Shown one piece after another: positions 11,418 through 24,569 of a stretch of 64,000 bases of DNA. The stretch is taken from the NCBI GenBank assembly GCA_950295325.1, contig OX485806.1, positions 15,374,001 to 15,438,000 on the forward strand, written 5' to 3'. A model generated the notes under the pieces. That model did not search any database and had not been told where the DNA came from. It worked only from the letters and a program-made list of their open reading frames with translations. The position numbers were made by a program, and so were the translations under genes. The stretch's first letter is position 1; each line of letters begins with the position of its first letter. Origin of the DNA: Polytrichum commune. Its lineage: Eukaryota; Streptophyta; Polytrichopsida; Polytrichales; Polytrichaceae.

Positions 11418-13590
11418 ATGGAAGCTGGGTGCCGATCATGTGTGGTAAAGGTGGCAGTTTTGGTGGCTTTGGTGTTGCAGTGCTTGTTGATGAGGTTTGC
11501 TGTTGTTGATGCTCAAGGGACTTGGCAATTGCTGCTGGGCAATGCCGGCATTGCTTCCATGCATACTGCTGTCACTCACTATGGGCCAGTGATCTTTCTG
11601 GATCGCACAGACATTGGGGCGTCTAAGATCGCTCTGCCGAATGGGAAGTGTAGGGATGACCCCAACGACCAGAGTCTGAAGCATGACTGCACTGCTCACT
11701 CGGTCATGTTCAACCCTGCATCCAACACTGTTCGCGCGTTGTTTATCCTCACTGATACGTGGTGCTCATCTGGACAGTTTTTCCCCGACGGAACTCTGGT
11801 GCAGACAGGGGGAGATTCGGATGGCAACAAGAAAATCCGAACTTTAACTCCGTGTGGAGGTGGAGGGACGTGCGACTGGGTGGAAACCACTACCCCTCTC
11901 GCTTCAGGGCGGTGGTATTCATCTAACCAGCTGCTACCCGACGGTGCACGCCAGATTGTTGTGGGTGGTCGGACGAATCCCACCTACGAGTTTGTGCCGA
12001 AAAGGTCAGCAGGAGAAGGCACATTCCCCCTGGCTCTCCTGACCAAGGGTGGAGACAATTTGTATCCGTATGTGCATCTGATGCCGGATGGCAACTTGTT
12101 CATCTTCGCCAGCAGGGACTCTGTTCTTCTCAACTGGAATACCGGTGCAATTGTGAGAAACTACCCCACCATTCCTGGCAACACCAGGAATTACCCTGCA
12201 GCTGGCTCATCGGTGTTGCTGCCCCTCACATGGCAGACTGGATTCGGCAAAGCAGAGATTCTGATTTGTGGAGGCTCCACTGCAGGAGGCCAGGCTGGTC
12301 CACCAGCGTCCACAAGCTGTGGGAGAATGGAGGCATCAGCTGCGAATGCAGCGTGGGCCATGGAGAATATGCCTGTGCGTCGCAACATGGGGGACATGAT
12401 CATTAAGCCAGACGGAGATGTTTTGATCATCAATGGAGCTCAAAACGGTGCTCAAGGATGGGGAATGGCCAGCAACCCTGCGTTGCAACCGTGCAATTAC
12501 GCAACCAACAATCCAGCAGCAAGGTTCACATTGTACACAGGGACAACCATTCCCCGAGTGTATCACTCCACTGCCAATCTGTTGCCAGATGGTCGAATCC
12601 TTTTGGCCGGAAGCAACACCCACCAATTCTACACTTTCAGTGGCACCTTCCCCACTGAGTTGCGAGTGGAGGCCTTCTCACCACCCTACCTGAGCGCCAA
12701 GTAAGCTCCTAAATAATGAATCCTCCTTATACTTTGAAGTTGATGTAACTGGTTATTTCTCTCTATTCAATTAGGCTTGCATTGATCTTATGTTGCATTT
12801 TGGGGGTCGTCCAGTGTGAGTCGGGCGAGTAAAACCCAATCTCTTATTTGCTGTCGGTTTATGGGGAGGAAACACCACTTGCACGTGAACTTGAGCCAAC
12901 ATGCGAGTTGCCTATAGTAGCGAGTAGGGGAAATGATTTCCAAGTAGGTTAGTCGCCGCAAGTAGATGCTGTGGATATTCGGGTACTATTCCAGCCTTAC
13001 GCGGCTTAAGCTCGGAGTTCATATGGTAGTGGGGTTAAGGCCTTTGGGTTTAAGCCAGCCTTTGCACTAGTGCAATCATCAGAAGTTTACATTTGAACCA
13101 TTTGCCCGGGAGAATACATCACTTTTGCTATAATGCGGATCCCTTGTTTCTATAATCCTTAGCCTATATCTCTTTGGCATGGGAGAGGTGCACTAGGGCT
13201 ATTGAATCAAGCTTTAGGGTCGGGTCTGAGCCACTACTTAATAAACTCTGAACTGGTTGTTTATGCAGCTTCAACAATCTGAAACCCAAAATTACTGGAG
13301 CTCCAGGAGGCATTGGCTATGGAAAGGTTTTCACAGTCACCTTCACAGTAGGTACCAGGCAAGGGACAGTGGTGGCTAACATGAACAGCGCTCCCTTTGT
13401 CACTCACTCTTATGCTCAAGGCCAAAGGCAACTCCAACTTCAGACTTCGGTGCCTGTTGCAGCTGGAGGTGGATGGAAAGTGCAAGTGACATCTCCCCCC
13501 AGTGGCAATGTTGCTCCTCCTCAGTATTACATGCTCTTCATCGTCCAAGCTGGCATCCCCTCAACCGCTAACTGGGTGAAACTTGCTTGA
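11418..13590 (+). CDS. Glyoxal/galactose oxidase-like secreted copper radical oxidase (GLOX-1)
   Basis: Two exons: 11418-12700 and 13269-13590, with a 568-bp intron (GTAAGC donor, TTTATGCAG acceptor, phase 2). The joined frame is 1605 nt, 534 residues. Residues 1-32 form a signal peptide with a likely cut before QGTW, followed by the glyoxal-oxidase N-terminal beta-propeller and then the DUF1929 domain, mostly in exon 2. The residues that bind copper and form the Cys-Tyr radical cofactor in this family are all visible: Cys116 (DTWCSSG), Tyr167 (GRWYSSN), Tyr382-His383 (RVYHSTAN) and His474 (VTHSYAQGQR). Family knowledge: these enzymes oxidise aldehydes or primary alcohols with O2 and release hydrogen peroxide in the apoplast; the substrate here is unknown. 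The ATG is the first in frame and lies just downstream of a TATA box. Length is normal for plant GLOX. A paralogue lies 33 kb downstream on the same strand and a pseudogene lies between them. Confidence 0.93.
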
Positions 13591-16500
13591 AAATGAATTT
13601 TTTAGATTTCCCCAACATCACTAGACTGTTGATAATTCACAATTTTAGTGTGTGACGTAAGGTTGTCACCTTTGTATCATTATATCTGCATCTGGAGTGT
13701 GTAAAGTAGAAGGGGATATACATTTGGAAGAGTAGAAGTGAAGATACAGGAGGCTTCATGTCCTCCACTGGTAATTAATGCTACAAGGTGACTGGTGATC
13801 AAATTAGACGCTGAATAAGAAAAGTTACCCATGATTGACGATTGGTAGGATGGGTAGCTTCATGCTGGGTTAAGAGTTTTACCCAGTGATTGGAATTAAT
13901 CCTTGTAACTTGGTTTGGGTGAGGTGATCCTTGTTACATGGCTGGATACCCTTAGACAATAAAAACAGGGGAAACCTCCCCACTGCTCCACGCATCCATT
14001 TCAAGGCCAGTTTCACTAATCTCTGCACTTTTCTTACTGATGCTTTGTCTCTGCTTTGGAAATTTAGCCTCATTCAAAACTAACAAAGGCACTTCTTGCG
14101 AGTGAACGAGAATATGTGACCCCCATAGAAATACAAGGCCAAGGATTCGTGGCAGTCATGTACGTTGTAGATGAAAAATTGGGAACACATTACAGCTCGG
14201 AACCCATTTAATTCAGCAGATTTGACCCTGTAATTAGCATTACTGACCTTAAATTACTCTGGTGAGATTAATTTGAAATGGCTTTTCCAGAAACCTGGAG
14301 AGGAAGCTTTTACCAGACACTTTAGCATGGCTGCCACGAATCCTAAGCCAAATTGCATGCAAATTTCATTGCAGTTGGCATGTTGAAGTGCCAAATTTGT
14401 GTTGTACATTTACCCAGCATTATTTTGGTGTTGAATAAGGTATAAAAAGCGGAGAATTTCGATCTGACACGTCTTGAACTAGCTTATGGTCCTCGCTGTG
14501 TCCATACTTCTTGGACGGGTACAAATGCACTCAACTGCGCAGGTAAGTTAGGACTGTTTGTGCGTTTTTAAGTCCTACCCTCCATTTTAATCACAAAAGA
14601 ATAGGAGGATACAACACCTTTTGTTGAAATTCATGAGTTCCAGTTGATATGCACAAAATCATTGTATTTTGTGCAACAGTTATGGGTACTGTTGGTACTC
14701 TCTTGATGACGTTTTCTTGCATTTATTTATGAGTTCTCAATTGGACTAAGATTGTTGAAGTGATAACTTCAAGTACAAAGTATATTTGATGTTGCTCTAT
14801 TTGATATTTTGGTTCATTTGAAGCTCGCAGTACATGACCAGTGTGGGTTTGAATTTTAATGTGCCTTCCTCCTAAGTCTGGCATGGGGTAAATGGGTGCA
14901 TGTGAGGTGTATCTTTACTTTCAATGCCATTTGAATATAAAAGGAAAAAGAAAGAAAGAAGAAAGATGAAAGAAAGAATGGAACATCAATGAGTGCAGAT
15001 GATATTGATATTGAAGGATTAGGGCTGAGTATTTTGAATTTTGGAAAGATTTTCCTTGAAGCATTCTGCTTATTCTGCATATGGAATCCAACCCCACCTT
15101 TGCATAGGTGGATGTCCATTCTTCTCAATTGAGGAATTCTCTCTTCCATCAACTTATTCACACTTTTAAAACCATCCACTCCATACGCTTCACAACAATG
15201 ACGAAGTTCATAAACAGCAGTGCTGGAACTGGGGCTACCATAAGCTTTCTCCATTTACGACTAATTACACTAACAGTTTAATGTTTGAAACAGTGATACA
15301 TTGAATTTCTCAGTGAAAGTTTGTTTAGATACCAGAAGTCACAAGATCCAGCCATAAGTGATTAGTCTCGAAGAATTAAGGGCCTGAAGAATGTTGACAG
15401 CGTGTTTTTCTGGCTGGTTTGAGCAATTTTGAGAATGCCTACTTCGTTATGATTCTAATACATCACTGATTGCACTTTGAATTCTAAAAATAGAGTAATT
15501 GTCAGTATCGTCCGCAGATAATTCCAAGCCAAGTCTAGCATGGAGTACGAAGAGGCCACCTTGCTGGTTCGCATTGCTGAATCACAAGTTTGAAGGGAAT
15601 ATGGTTACCAGTTTCCTATGAATGCACACAGGGTGCTCATCTTGCTCATTAAGTGGCCAGAAAAATGGAATATTGTTCACTGTGAAAGTGCAGATTGCAG
15701 CTATGGCAGGCTGAAAGAGCTCATCAAGCCTCACTTGAGTTCCAGTTTGCCCAATATTATTGTTTGGGGTTCTCTCCTCTAGACCTTTTGGCAGAGAATG
15801 GTTAAATATTATCTCAGACTACAAGAAATTACAGGGCAGTATTATATTTTAAGGAATTACCTACAACGCAGGTCTGCGAATGAACTTGATTGGATCCTAC
15901 AATTGCTTAAAAACGGCTTGGTAATCAAATCAAAGTAATTTATTTGCGAGGCAACCCATCCCTCTTCGCGTTCTAGTCTGGAGATGCCACTAGTCTTGAA
16001 CCTCAATTGAATGCTGAAGACTAATAATCATCACATTCCTCCGTCCTTTCATACTTCCAGCTAACAACGATATAACCTTGGACAGCTTAATCAGTTTCAC
16101 TTTAGTTTTAACATAGCCTGCTGAAATGGGTTCGCATTTTGATCAAAATTTGAGGTACTGGTAACTGCACGATTTGAGCATGATTGTTATGTACATGTGA
16201 ACTCCAGTTTGTGATTTAGCTGCTGCTATTAGATGCCCCTGAACACCAGAGGGTACTCCTACTGATCTGCCCTTCTCTTTACCGTAGTACATATTGACTC
16301 AACGAGATAGCATCAATGGTCATATGCATAAAATGGTGACAGTCAACTGGTTTCCTTTCCTCTAACAAATGGATTTCTATTGCACGGCATTAACATTGTG
16401 CACCCAGCGATTCTATTCAATGCCCGGAAAGGACCATACAGCAAAGAAATCTGCACAATGAAGTGCAGTGAGAAGATTATCCTCCATGAGCAATGATGCC

Positions 16501-17306
16501 TCATTGCACACATGGGGAAAGGTATTAAAGACCTCAAAAAGTCTCTCATCAAATAAAAGCGCAGTATTGCTATTGCACACTGATTACATTATAGGCTATT
16601 GTTAGTAATAGGCAGTATTAGTTACATTGATGTAGAACGTAGAAGCTTATTAGTAGTAGAACTGACTAGAAGCTTCGGAGGAGGATGGAAGTACTTAATT
16701 AGTTGTTGGATGCATATAACTTCGTCTTCCTCACCTGTAGCATGAGGACTCGGTTAGTCATTGTAGTTGCAGTTTCACTGTTGTATGTATTGAAGTTAAG
16801 TAAAGTGCTGATTGATGATTCAAGAAGACTAAGGATCAATTGAATGTTCATGAGAAATCATCTTGCCTGGTTCAAGTGATTGCAACACAGGCTACCAGAG
16901 TTGGTAGATTTAGTTCGAAGCAGAATGGTTCCTGTCTAAGAACAGAGTTTATTAAACAAACATCACCATCAGGTCTACCGCCTCCATTGCAATCTAATCC
17001 ACAATATACATTGCAATGAGAGATATCGAAGGATATACAGTATAGAGCACTTCTCATCAATCGAGGGAAACCTGATTCCTCATGATGCTCAAGCGGTCAT
17101 CGCATGGTGACATATCCATGACTACAATCATCAACGGGTAATATGGCAGCCATCCCCGCCCTATACACACATTCGCCAGGAACTATATTTTTCCATCATG
17201 TGACATGAACCTAAGATTAGCCTAAAACTCTCTACAGGGACCTTGGTCCCCGGTCCCTGAGGTGCTAGACGATGAATCACAAAAGCATTAAAAATGATCT
17301 GCACGA
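13591..17306. other. Intergenic, 3' of GLOX-1
   Basis: Apart from the weak frame at 14856-15254, I see no gene, repeat array or structured RNA. An AATAAAAACAG stretch near 13958 could serve as a poly(A) signal. Confidence 0.4.
14856..15254 (-). CDS. Unassigned open frame, possibly a gene fragment
   Basis: 132 residues. The first 60 or so (SSSTAVYELRHCC..., GVDGFKSVNKLMEERIPQLR) have balanced protein-like composition, while the rest is Ser/Phe/Lys-rich low-complexity translation of AG-rich DNA. It might be an exon remnant; I cannot name a family. Confidence 0.25.
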   Translation of the reverse strand: MEKAYGSPSSSTAVYELRHCCEAYGVDGFKSVNKLMEERIPQLRRMDIHLCKGGVGFHMQNKQNASRKIFPKFKILSPNPSISISSALIDVPFFLSSFFFLSFSFYIQMALKVKIHLTCTHLPHARLRRKAH

Positions 17307-17551
17307 TTATTATTGACCAGTGTCCGGGGGAGATTTTTGGGCATAATCGGTCTAAATCCTAGTGTTTTCAAGTCCGACCGGTTACATGTTGTGATCGTTC
17401 GGCTTTAAAAAAAATTAATTTGAAGTATATTCCATAGATTCCTCTAAAATGATGGGTAATTTTTCTAAAGTCTTGAACTTCAACCACTTAGTTCTCAAAC
17501 TCAACCAATGCATCTATAACTAGCAGTTGGGTCTCCCCATTCGTTAATTGT
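17307..17551 (+). mobile_element. Dispersed short-element family, copy 2
   Basis: Shows GGGGGAGATTTTTGGGC at the left, GACCGGTTACATGTTG inside and AGCAGTTGGGTCTCCCC at the right. It is one of the most complete copies. Confidence 0.6.
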
Positions 17552-17960
17552 CAACAGAGGGTCACAACTATTGATATATATATCATCTAAATAAAATGTT
17601 TATGCCAAGTTCGCAACCCATCCCTGCCGGATGCTAAAGCACCTATCAAGCTCTGTTTGTCTAAGAATCCACGTCCTCTAGACCACGCGTTAGTGCATAG
17701 ATAAGAACTTTCTAGTCTTGCCTAGACTGTTGTTTGCAGCTTACCTGATCGGACGAAACCATGGATGGAGTGAGCTCCAACAACGTTAGTCATACTTCGA
17801 GCCATGGACCCTCCTTGGACATGGGGAATGTTCCCTACTCCCATCTCCTCGGTTTTGCACCACATTTGCTAATGTGTTATGCAAACGAGATTTGTGGATG
17901 TCTTATACACCAATATCTATGGAATGCATTTATGCACCATATTCAAATTAAAAAAAATTG

Positions 17961-18235
17961 TTATGCACTAAATCCAGATCTACAAATGTATTATGCACCA
18001 TGTCCAAATTTACAAATGTATTATGCACCAGATCTAGATCTACAAATATGTATGCACTAGATCCAGATCCACAAATGTGTTGTGCACTAGATCTAAAACT
18101 CCAAATGTATTGTACACCAAATCCAGATCTACAAATGTGTTGTACACCAAATCTAGATTTATAAATGTGTTGTACACCAATTTCATGTACACCATAAATG
18201 TATTGTGTACCAAATTTACAAATATGTTGTACAAC
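17961..18235. repeat. 30-bp minisatellite, about nine copies
   Basis: The unit resembles TTATGCACCAGATCTAGATC followed by TACAAATGTA. Seven units are 29-30 bp and the last ones are 33 and 24 bp. Looser units extend left to about 17876. Because the unit is a multiple of three, repeated peptides read open on both strands; these are not genes. Confidence 0.9.
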
Positions 18236-19429
18236 AAAATTAATAGATCCGATCTTGTTAGTGCCCACAACTATTCCTTACAAATAGTGCTTGTAATTAA
18301 GTAGTTTCCTCTCAAAGCATGTGATGTCAGTATTCTATAGCTTAGTGCAGACACCCTTTTTATTCTATACCTACATATTGATTTGTTGAATTTTTGTGGT
18401 TGCAATATAGTTTATCAAAACATTGTTTGCTGGAAACAAGTTCTAGTTTGTGCAAAACATTTGCAATCTTTATTTTAGGAGAGACAACTTCATAGACCTC
18501 AAACCCAACTACAAGATAGACAACAAAGATGCCAGAGCTAATCCGATTGTTTTTCAAGTTGTACATACATATTCGATAATGGAATTAAGAAAATTGACTC
18601 AAAATCCACTGATAGGCCCACTCATATTTAAAAACCTCCGGTTGTCTTAAGAAATTTTCTCTAGAAATAGTTGCTACAACACCATCAACTATGTAGTCAA
18701 ACCTTGGAAGAGGTTTGACACCTTCATAGTTGGTGAACAAAATAACAACTTTGTCCCTTGTACATTTACCAAGAAAATTATCAAGACAAATCGTCCAAAT
18801 TTCCTTAGCAATCTAAGAGCCAACAGTCTTGGCATTGCAACCAGGTAATGTTATCGATCATAATCCTCTCTTTACTGGCCATTTCTCAAATCAATACACC
18901 CTCACCTATTCATTCTAATGCTTGCATTTAAATCATGAACTATAAAGGTCATAAATCATAATAGTTACCTTCATCCATACATCGAACCTTTAATATGAGA
19001 GATTCACGCTTGATAATTGTAGACATTATCATGAATTTGAGATGTTATGTGTGAGATTTACAACTAGTTTATCAATACTTAGCATTCTCCACTATATTCA
19101 TATATAGATGCAACTTTAGGCTTGATGATAAGACATTGATTGTTCCAAAGGACATATAAATGCTCATGAAATCTACGTAAAAAAAAATGTAAAAAGAAAA
19201 CATTTGAAATTAAAGCCAAGTGAGGTCACAAGACTATCTCCAATTATGGCGCTTTCCCTATTAACCACAAGACGGGCCACAAGACCCAAAAAATTGGAAA
19301 AAGTCTAGTAAGTATGTTTTAAGCGCGGGTGACTCCGTTGTTTTGTTACAAAGAGGCCTTTATCTTGATGGCTCATATTGTCAACTCATATATGAGCATG
19401 TAAAGCATACAAATAAACATGGGGAGTTG
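18236..19429. other. Non-coding, possibly the lost 5' end of the Copia element
   Basis: AT-rich. No LTR pair could be recognised, but the retroelement's 5' end should lie here. Confidence 0.35.
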
Positions 19430-21851
19430 TGCCATGGAAGCACAGTGGTTGGTTTTGGTCACACTTTGGGGTCTAATATTTTTTAAGACATGAAACTTTG
19501 TATAGAACAGATGCACGCCTTGGTTTATCTCGAGCCCAGATTATGAGCTAGCACAAAATAAAATGTGAGGGAATTGGCAAAGTATAACAAACAGATGACA
19601 AAAGATACATTTTTGCTTCCTTCCGATGTACAGAATATCTGCAAGAATAGAGCTGAAGAGTTGTGGGAAAAACACCCTTCAGATTCAATCAGCATGTGGA
19701 TGTGGGTACATGAAAACCCTGACTCCGTTTTTTTTTAAATCAGAAACACGCTCTTTTAAACTTTAATAACAATAACCAAGAAGACATCCCATTCAATCTT
19801 GGAATTCATACTAAATGACAACAACAATGATAGAGCAATTCGGATCCTATGAGTTTTTTGTTCAATCCCTCATGATACTAGATGAGCTTCCTTCTTTTGA
19901 AAAACTAGTTGGAAAATTGCTACTTGAGGAGGCTAAGAGAAAAAGCAAGTATGGCAAAGGTAATAGTGTGAAGCCTCAATGCTAAAAACGATAAGGGTTT
20001 TTCAATGAACCACCAAGATTTTATGCAGGATAGAATGGTGTAATGGAAACAATACCTCAATCTTTCTACAATGATCCACATCCATTCGCAGATGGCAACT
20101 TTATGAGGTTGTCACCACTTTGGGGAGTCACTAAAAAGGGTGCATGTCATAATTTTGGCATGAAAGGTCACTATGCCAAAGAATGTCTTGGGCATGAAAA
20201 TCATTAAAGACAAACCTACCAATTTGTAAGAGCAAATGATCGGCACTGTACAAAATTCAGAAGCTATGGAGGAAAACTTCATTGAAGGTGTCAAAATTAT
20301 TTGAGGCTCCTATGTTGGGCATGGAAGAACACAATGAAGATACCAATTGTGTATTTTGACTCAGGAGCCACTAAACACATGACTGGGGATGCCAACTCCA
20401 TTCAAGATCTATAAGCTGTTGAGAATTCCAATATTCAATTAGCAGGTGGACATTGCAGCCACCAAGTTTTAGGAAAATGGGATGTGGCTTTTAAGTACAA
20501 TGGTGAAATAAAGAAGATTAGCGATATTCTTTACGTTCCTGGAGGTACAAAGAATTTATATTATGTGGGTAGTATAGGAGACAAGGGTTGTGTGGTCATG
20601 TGTGAGTCAAATGAATCTTTGATAGTGATGCCAAATTTTTTTTTGACATTGTTCTAGCTAGAAAAAAAAAAATCCTTTGAATCTTTTGTACAAGCTAAAG
20701 TTTAACAACGACCATGCACATGTATACACAGTAGAGCAAGCGTCAAGTATTGATATTTGGCACAAATGGTTACAACATGTCAATTTTAGATCCCTCCATG
20801 ACATATTTCTCAACCAAACTGTCATAGGATTCCTTGAACGACTATTAACAACTCACATTTGTAGTGATTGCATAAATGGCAAACAACATAGGACTGATAT
20901 ACAAAAAATAATAACACTAGAGCCAAAAAAAACTAAATCAAGTAATAAATTATGATCTATGTGGACCAATGCCCAACGAATCACTGTCAGGCTCTAGGTA
21001 GTTTTGTCACTTTCAGTGATGACTTTAGTAGGACAATGTGGACTTATTTTCTAAATATCAAGTTGAGACACTTGAAACACTTGAAAACATCAAGATTTTC
21101 AAGAACATGGTCGAGACTCAAACATGACAAAAGATTCAAGTTTTGAGGAGTGATCGAGGTGGAGAATACCAGTCAGAGGAATTTATCAAATTTTGAGAAG
21201 AGGAAGGAATCGAAAAGCATATGACACAAGTTTACACTCCACACCAAAATGGAATTGTTGAATGCAAAAATTGAACACTCGTGGAGAGCGCACGAAGCAT
21301 GGCACTAGCATGCGAGGCCCCACCTTACCTCTGGACGGAAGTTGTCTCAACTGCAACTTACTTCATCAATAGGTATTCAAGCCATGTCGACTCTGACATC
21401 ACTCTAAAAGAATTGTACACAGGGAGAAACCTCCATGTGAACATCTCATAATATTTGGTTCATTAGGATATGTGCATGTTCCAGATGTACATTGAAACAA
21501 ACTATAATTCAAATCTTAGAGATGCATGCTAGTGGGATATGATCAACAGATAAGGCATATAGGCTGTTTAATCCCTTTAGTAGAAAGATAGTAATTTGTA
21601 AGGACGTAGTGAAAGATAAACCCATTATTAGAACTAAACCATAGTGCAACCTAGGCAGGGAGGGAAGATTACAAACCTGTCAGGAGTGGTGTGATCCACT
21701 GAACCAACTTCTCTAAAGAATGACTTAGAACAAGAAACTGCGCCCGTAGAACAAATAACACACCAATCAAAAGAAAAATTGCAGCATCCACTACCGGTAC
21801 CAACACAGATGGAGACAAACGCATCTTCGAAGATGCAACAGACACCTGCCT
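19430..21851 (+). mobile_element. Decayed Ty1/Copia retrotransposon (gag, protease, integrase part)
   Basis: A Copia-type polyprotein can be followed through several frameshifts and stops. A Gag-like segment is near 19820-19980. A zinc knuckle is near 20136-20190; it reads C-H-N-F...GHYAKEC, so the second Cys is missing. The protease motif DSGAT is near 20360. The GAG-pre-integrase HHCC finger is at about 20755-20890 (WHKW...H...C..C). Integrase core pieces lie at about 20950-21500, including SDRGGEY and HQNG motifs. The reverse transcriptase and RNase H regions are absent: the sequence switches to GLOX pseudogene sequence at about 21851. I found no LTRs or primer site. It is dead as a transposon. 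Confidence 0.8.
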
Positions 21852-22950
21852 CCCCTGGCTCTCCTGACCAAGGGTGGAGACAATTTGTATCCGTATGTGC
21901 ATCTGATGCCGGATGGCAACTTGTTCATCTTCGCCAGCAGAGACACTGTTCTTCTCAACTAGAATACCGGTGCAATTGTGAGAAACCACCCCACCATTTC
22001 CTGGCAACACCAGAAACTACCCTGCAGCCGGCTCATCAGTTTTGTAGCAGACTGGATTTGGCAAGGCAGAGATTTTGGTCTGCTGCGGAGGTTCCAGTGC
22101 AGGAGATAGTTCAGGTCATCCAGCTTCGAAAAGCTGCGGGAGAATGGAGGCGTCAGCTGCGAATGCAGCCCGGTGGGCCATGAGAATGAGAATATGCCTG
22201 TACGTCGAGTCATGGGGGACATGATCATTAAGCCAGACGGAGATGTTGTGATCATCAACGGAGCACAAACTGGCGCTCAAGGATGGGGAATGGCCAACCC
22301 TCGGTTGTGAACTTGCAATTACGCAATTAACAATTTCAGCAGCGAGATTCCATGTGCTGGCAAATACAAGCATCCCTCGTATGTATCACTCCACTGCAAA
22401 TCTGTTGCCAGATGGTCGAATCCTTTTGGCCGGAAGCAACACCCACCAATTCTACACTGTCAGTGGCCCCTTCCCCACCGAGTTTTGCGAGTGGTGGCCT
22501 TTTCACCACCCTACCTGGGCGCCAAGTAAGCCTCACACTTCTCCATGTCGTCATTTTATTGCACTTGATCATTTCACACTAAATCGACCCATTATTCAAG
22601 GACATAGCCCAAGCATCTATGTATATCTTAAATTTTCCTGTGCAGCTTTAACTATATGAGTTCCACAATTACTGGAGCTCCGGGAAGCATTGGCTACGGG
22701 ACGATTTCTCACAGTCAATTTCACAGTGGGAACCAGGCAAGGACAGTGGAGGCGAACATAGCCCTTTGTCACTGACTCCGTTGGTCAAAGCCAACGGAAG
22801 CTCAAACTGCAGACCACTCTACCTGTTGTAGCTGGAGGTGGATGGAGCATGCAAGTGGCAATGTCGCTCCAATGCTCCTCCTCAGTTTACATGCTCTTCA
22901 TCGTCCAAGCCGGTATCCCCTCAACGGCTTCGTGGGTGAAACTGGATTAA
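21852..22950 (+). pseudogene. Truncated glyoxal oxidase-like pseudogene with retained intron
   Basis: Homology to GLOX-1 begins abruptly at the codons for about residue 205 (LALLTKGGDN) and runs to the stop. Small deletions and insertions break the frame repeatedly. The first-exon part ends at 22525 at the same GCCAA/GTAAGC donor as GLOX-1. A 120-bp intron follows, and the second-exon part runs 22646-22950. The kept intron means it arose by DNA duplication, not from mRNA. The Cys and first Tyr of the radical cofactor are missing with the 5' part. Shared variants (for example the IIKPDGD segment and the donor context) place it closer to GLOX-1 than to GLOX-2. Confidence 0.88.
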
Positions 22951-23749
22951 TTTTCCCTCTCCATCTTGCACGAATCCGAAGTTCATTATTTTTACTTATA
23001 TTGCAAACGACGTGAATTATCCTGCAGCCGCTCGAATTCTTAATTTATGAAAATTTATGTATGAAAGGTCAAGTTATTCTAGATGCAGAAAACTGCAGGG
23101 AATCATCAACCTTTCAATCACTTCCATGTACCATATCCAGTTTAGAGGTTGCATTTGCAAATGTGTTTTAAGAACCACCGGTTGCAAAGGTATTTATTTG
23201 GAAGAGGTTGAACTTTTCACATTAGAAACAACATGCATTAGATCAGTTTTCAAGTGCACCAAGAATTTTGAGTTGAGCTGATAAAATCAGAAGCCATATC
23301 CACTGAGATTATTTATCAATATTTACTTAATATAACAGTATCAAATTTTGGATTCATGGATGGAAATATCAAAATCCTCCATGGCCAAGTACTGGATGGT
23401 CGAGCCTATCCGCTGTAAAACTCTAGAAGTTGTACAACTTGAGGCCAAGGCCTTGTAATTGTTTGGGTTTACAGTGGAAAATTTTAATTACTACTTGGTG
23501 AATCAGAGATTTCTAGGGAAAACTACACCATGACATAAGTCTCGATGAGGTGCACCATCTTTTCAAAGTTCTTTATGGAGACAATGTTGTCAAGTTGTCA
23601 AAATAGCCATGAAATTGATACTGATGTCCCACAAAGTCGCAGCTTGCAACTTCCAACTTCAACGCATTCAGTCAGCTTCAAAGTCCATAATTTTACTTTA
23701 TCTCAAGTTTATAGTTGAACTCTAGGGCATTGTTCCCTTCCACTAGGTG

Positions 23750-23909
23750 CACTATTTTAGTGTGGGTTACCATTTGGAGTTATGTGTTGCTATAACTTTT
23801 TACCAATATTATCGATTTTTATGATACTCAGTAAATGATACTCAGAGTAGAAAAATTATAGCAACACGTAAATCCAAATGGTATCCCACCCTAATTTGAC
23901 AAAATAGTG
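23750..23909. mobile_element. 160-bp fold-back MITE
   Basis: Begins CACTATTTTAGTGTGGGTTA and ends with the imperfect inverse ...CCCACCCTAATTTGACAAAATAGTG. The arms of about 60 bp include ACCATTTGGA and GTTGCTATAA with their inverses. No clear target duplication is seen. Confidence 0.65.
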
Positions 23910-24569
23910 AAGTTGCTTGGGTGTGCACACATCGCTCAAGAACAGATGTACATCACGTTCAAAACCAACTTTTCTTTGTACCTCCACACACTCCCCTCTT
24001 TTACCGAATCATCTTGAAATTGGAGTCAAACCATTCTGACGGAAGTCATCAAAATTCTCAGATACTAATTCTCGGCATCTTCGTCTGGCCTCGAGGTGTC
24101 ATTCATGGACTGTGTCTTTTTTGTTCTCATTTTCGGTTTCATCTGTGGCTATGGACTGTTTCACCGATAATTATTTTACTCATACCAACATCGTCGGGTA
24201 CATGGACGTCAGTCATCACCGGCTCCAAAAATTGGATCTCAACTTGTTCAAAATACATTTGATGATTTCTCATGTACACATATAAAAAAGATGAATGCTT
24301 CTTATCTGGAGCACGTTCGTCTCTCGAAGTGGAATTTAAGAGTTCCAAATGCAAATTTGAAGGTGATGCACTCAGTGAAGCTAATGGTAGCATTCTTCCA
24401 AATTTTGAACCTAAATAAGACTTTTCGCAAAAATGAGGAAGCATGATATCAAAGCAATTGTAGCACACAGAAAAGTACACAATCTCTCAGATTTATTAAT
24501 CTGGAATCTCTTTTTCAAACACAGCAAAACTTGATAAAGATCGATCGACAGCTCGACACATTTTAAAGT

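Noticed and set aside
17961-18235. CRISPR-like array
   Set aside because: Continuous 30-bp repeats without unique spacers in a plant-type sequence; it is a minisatellite.
17761-18304. Several frames around the 30-bp minisatellite on both strands
   Set aside because: They arise because the repeat length is a multiple of three; no protein features.
21669-22373. Antisense frames over the GLOX pseudogene
   Set aside because: Shadows of former coding sequence; they mirror the antisense frames seen over the intact GLOX genes.
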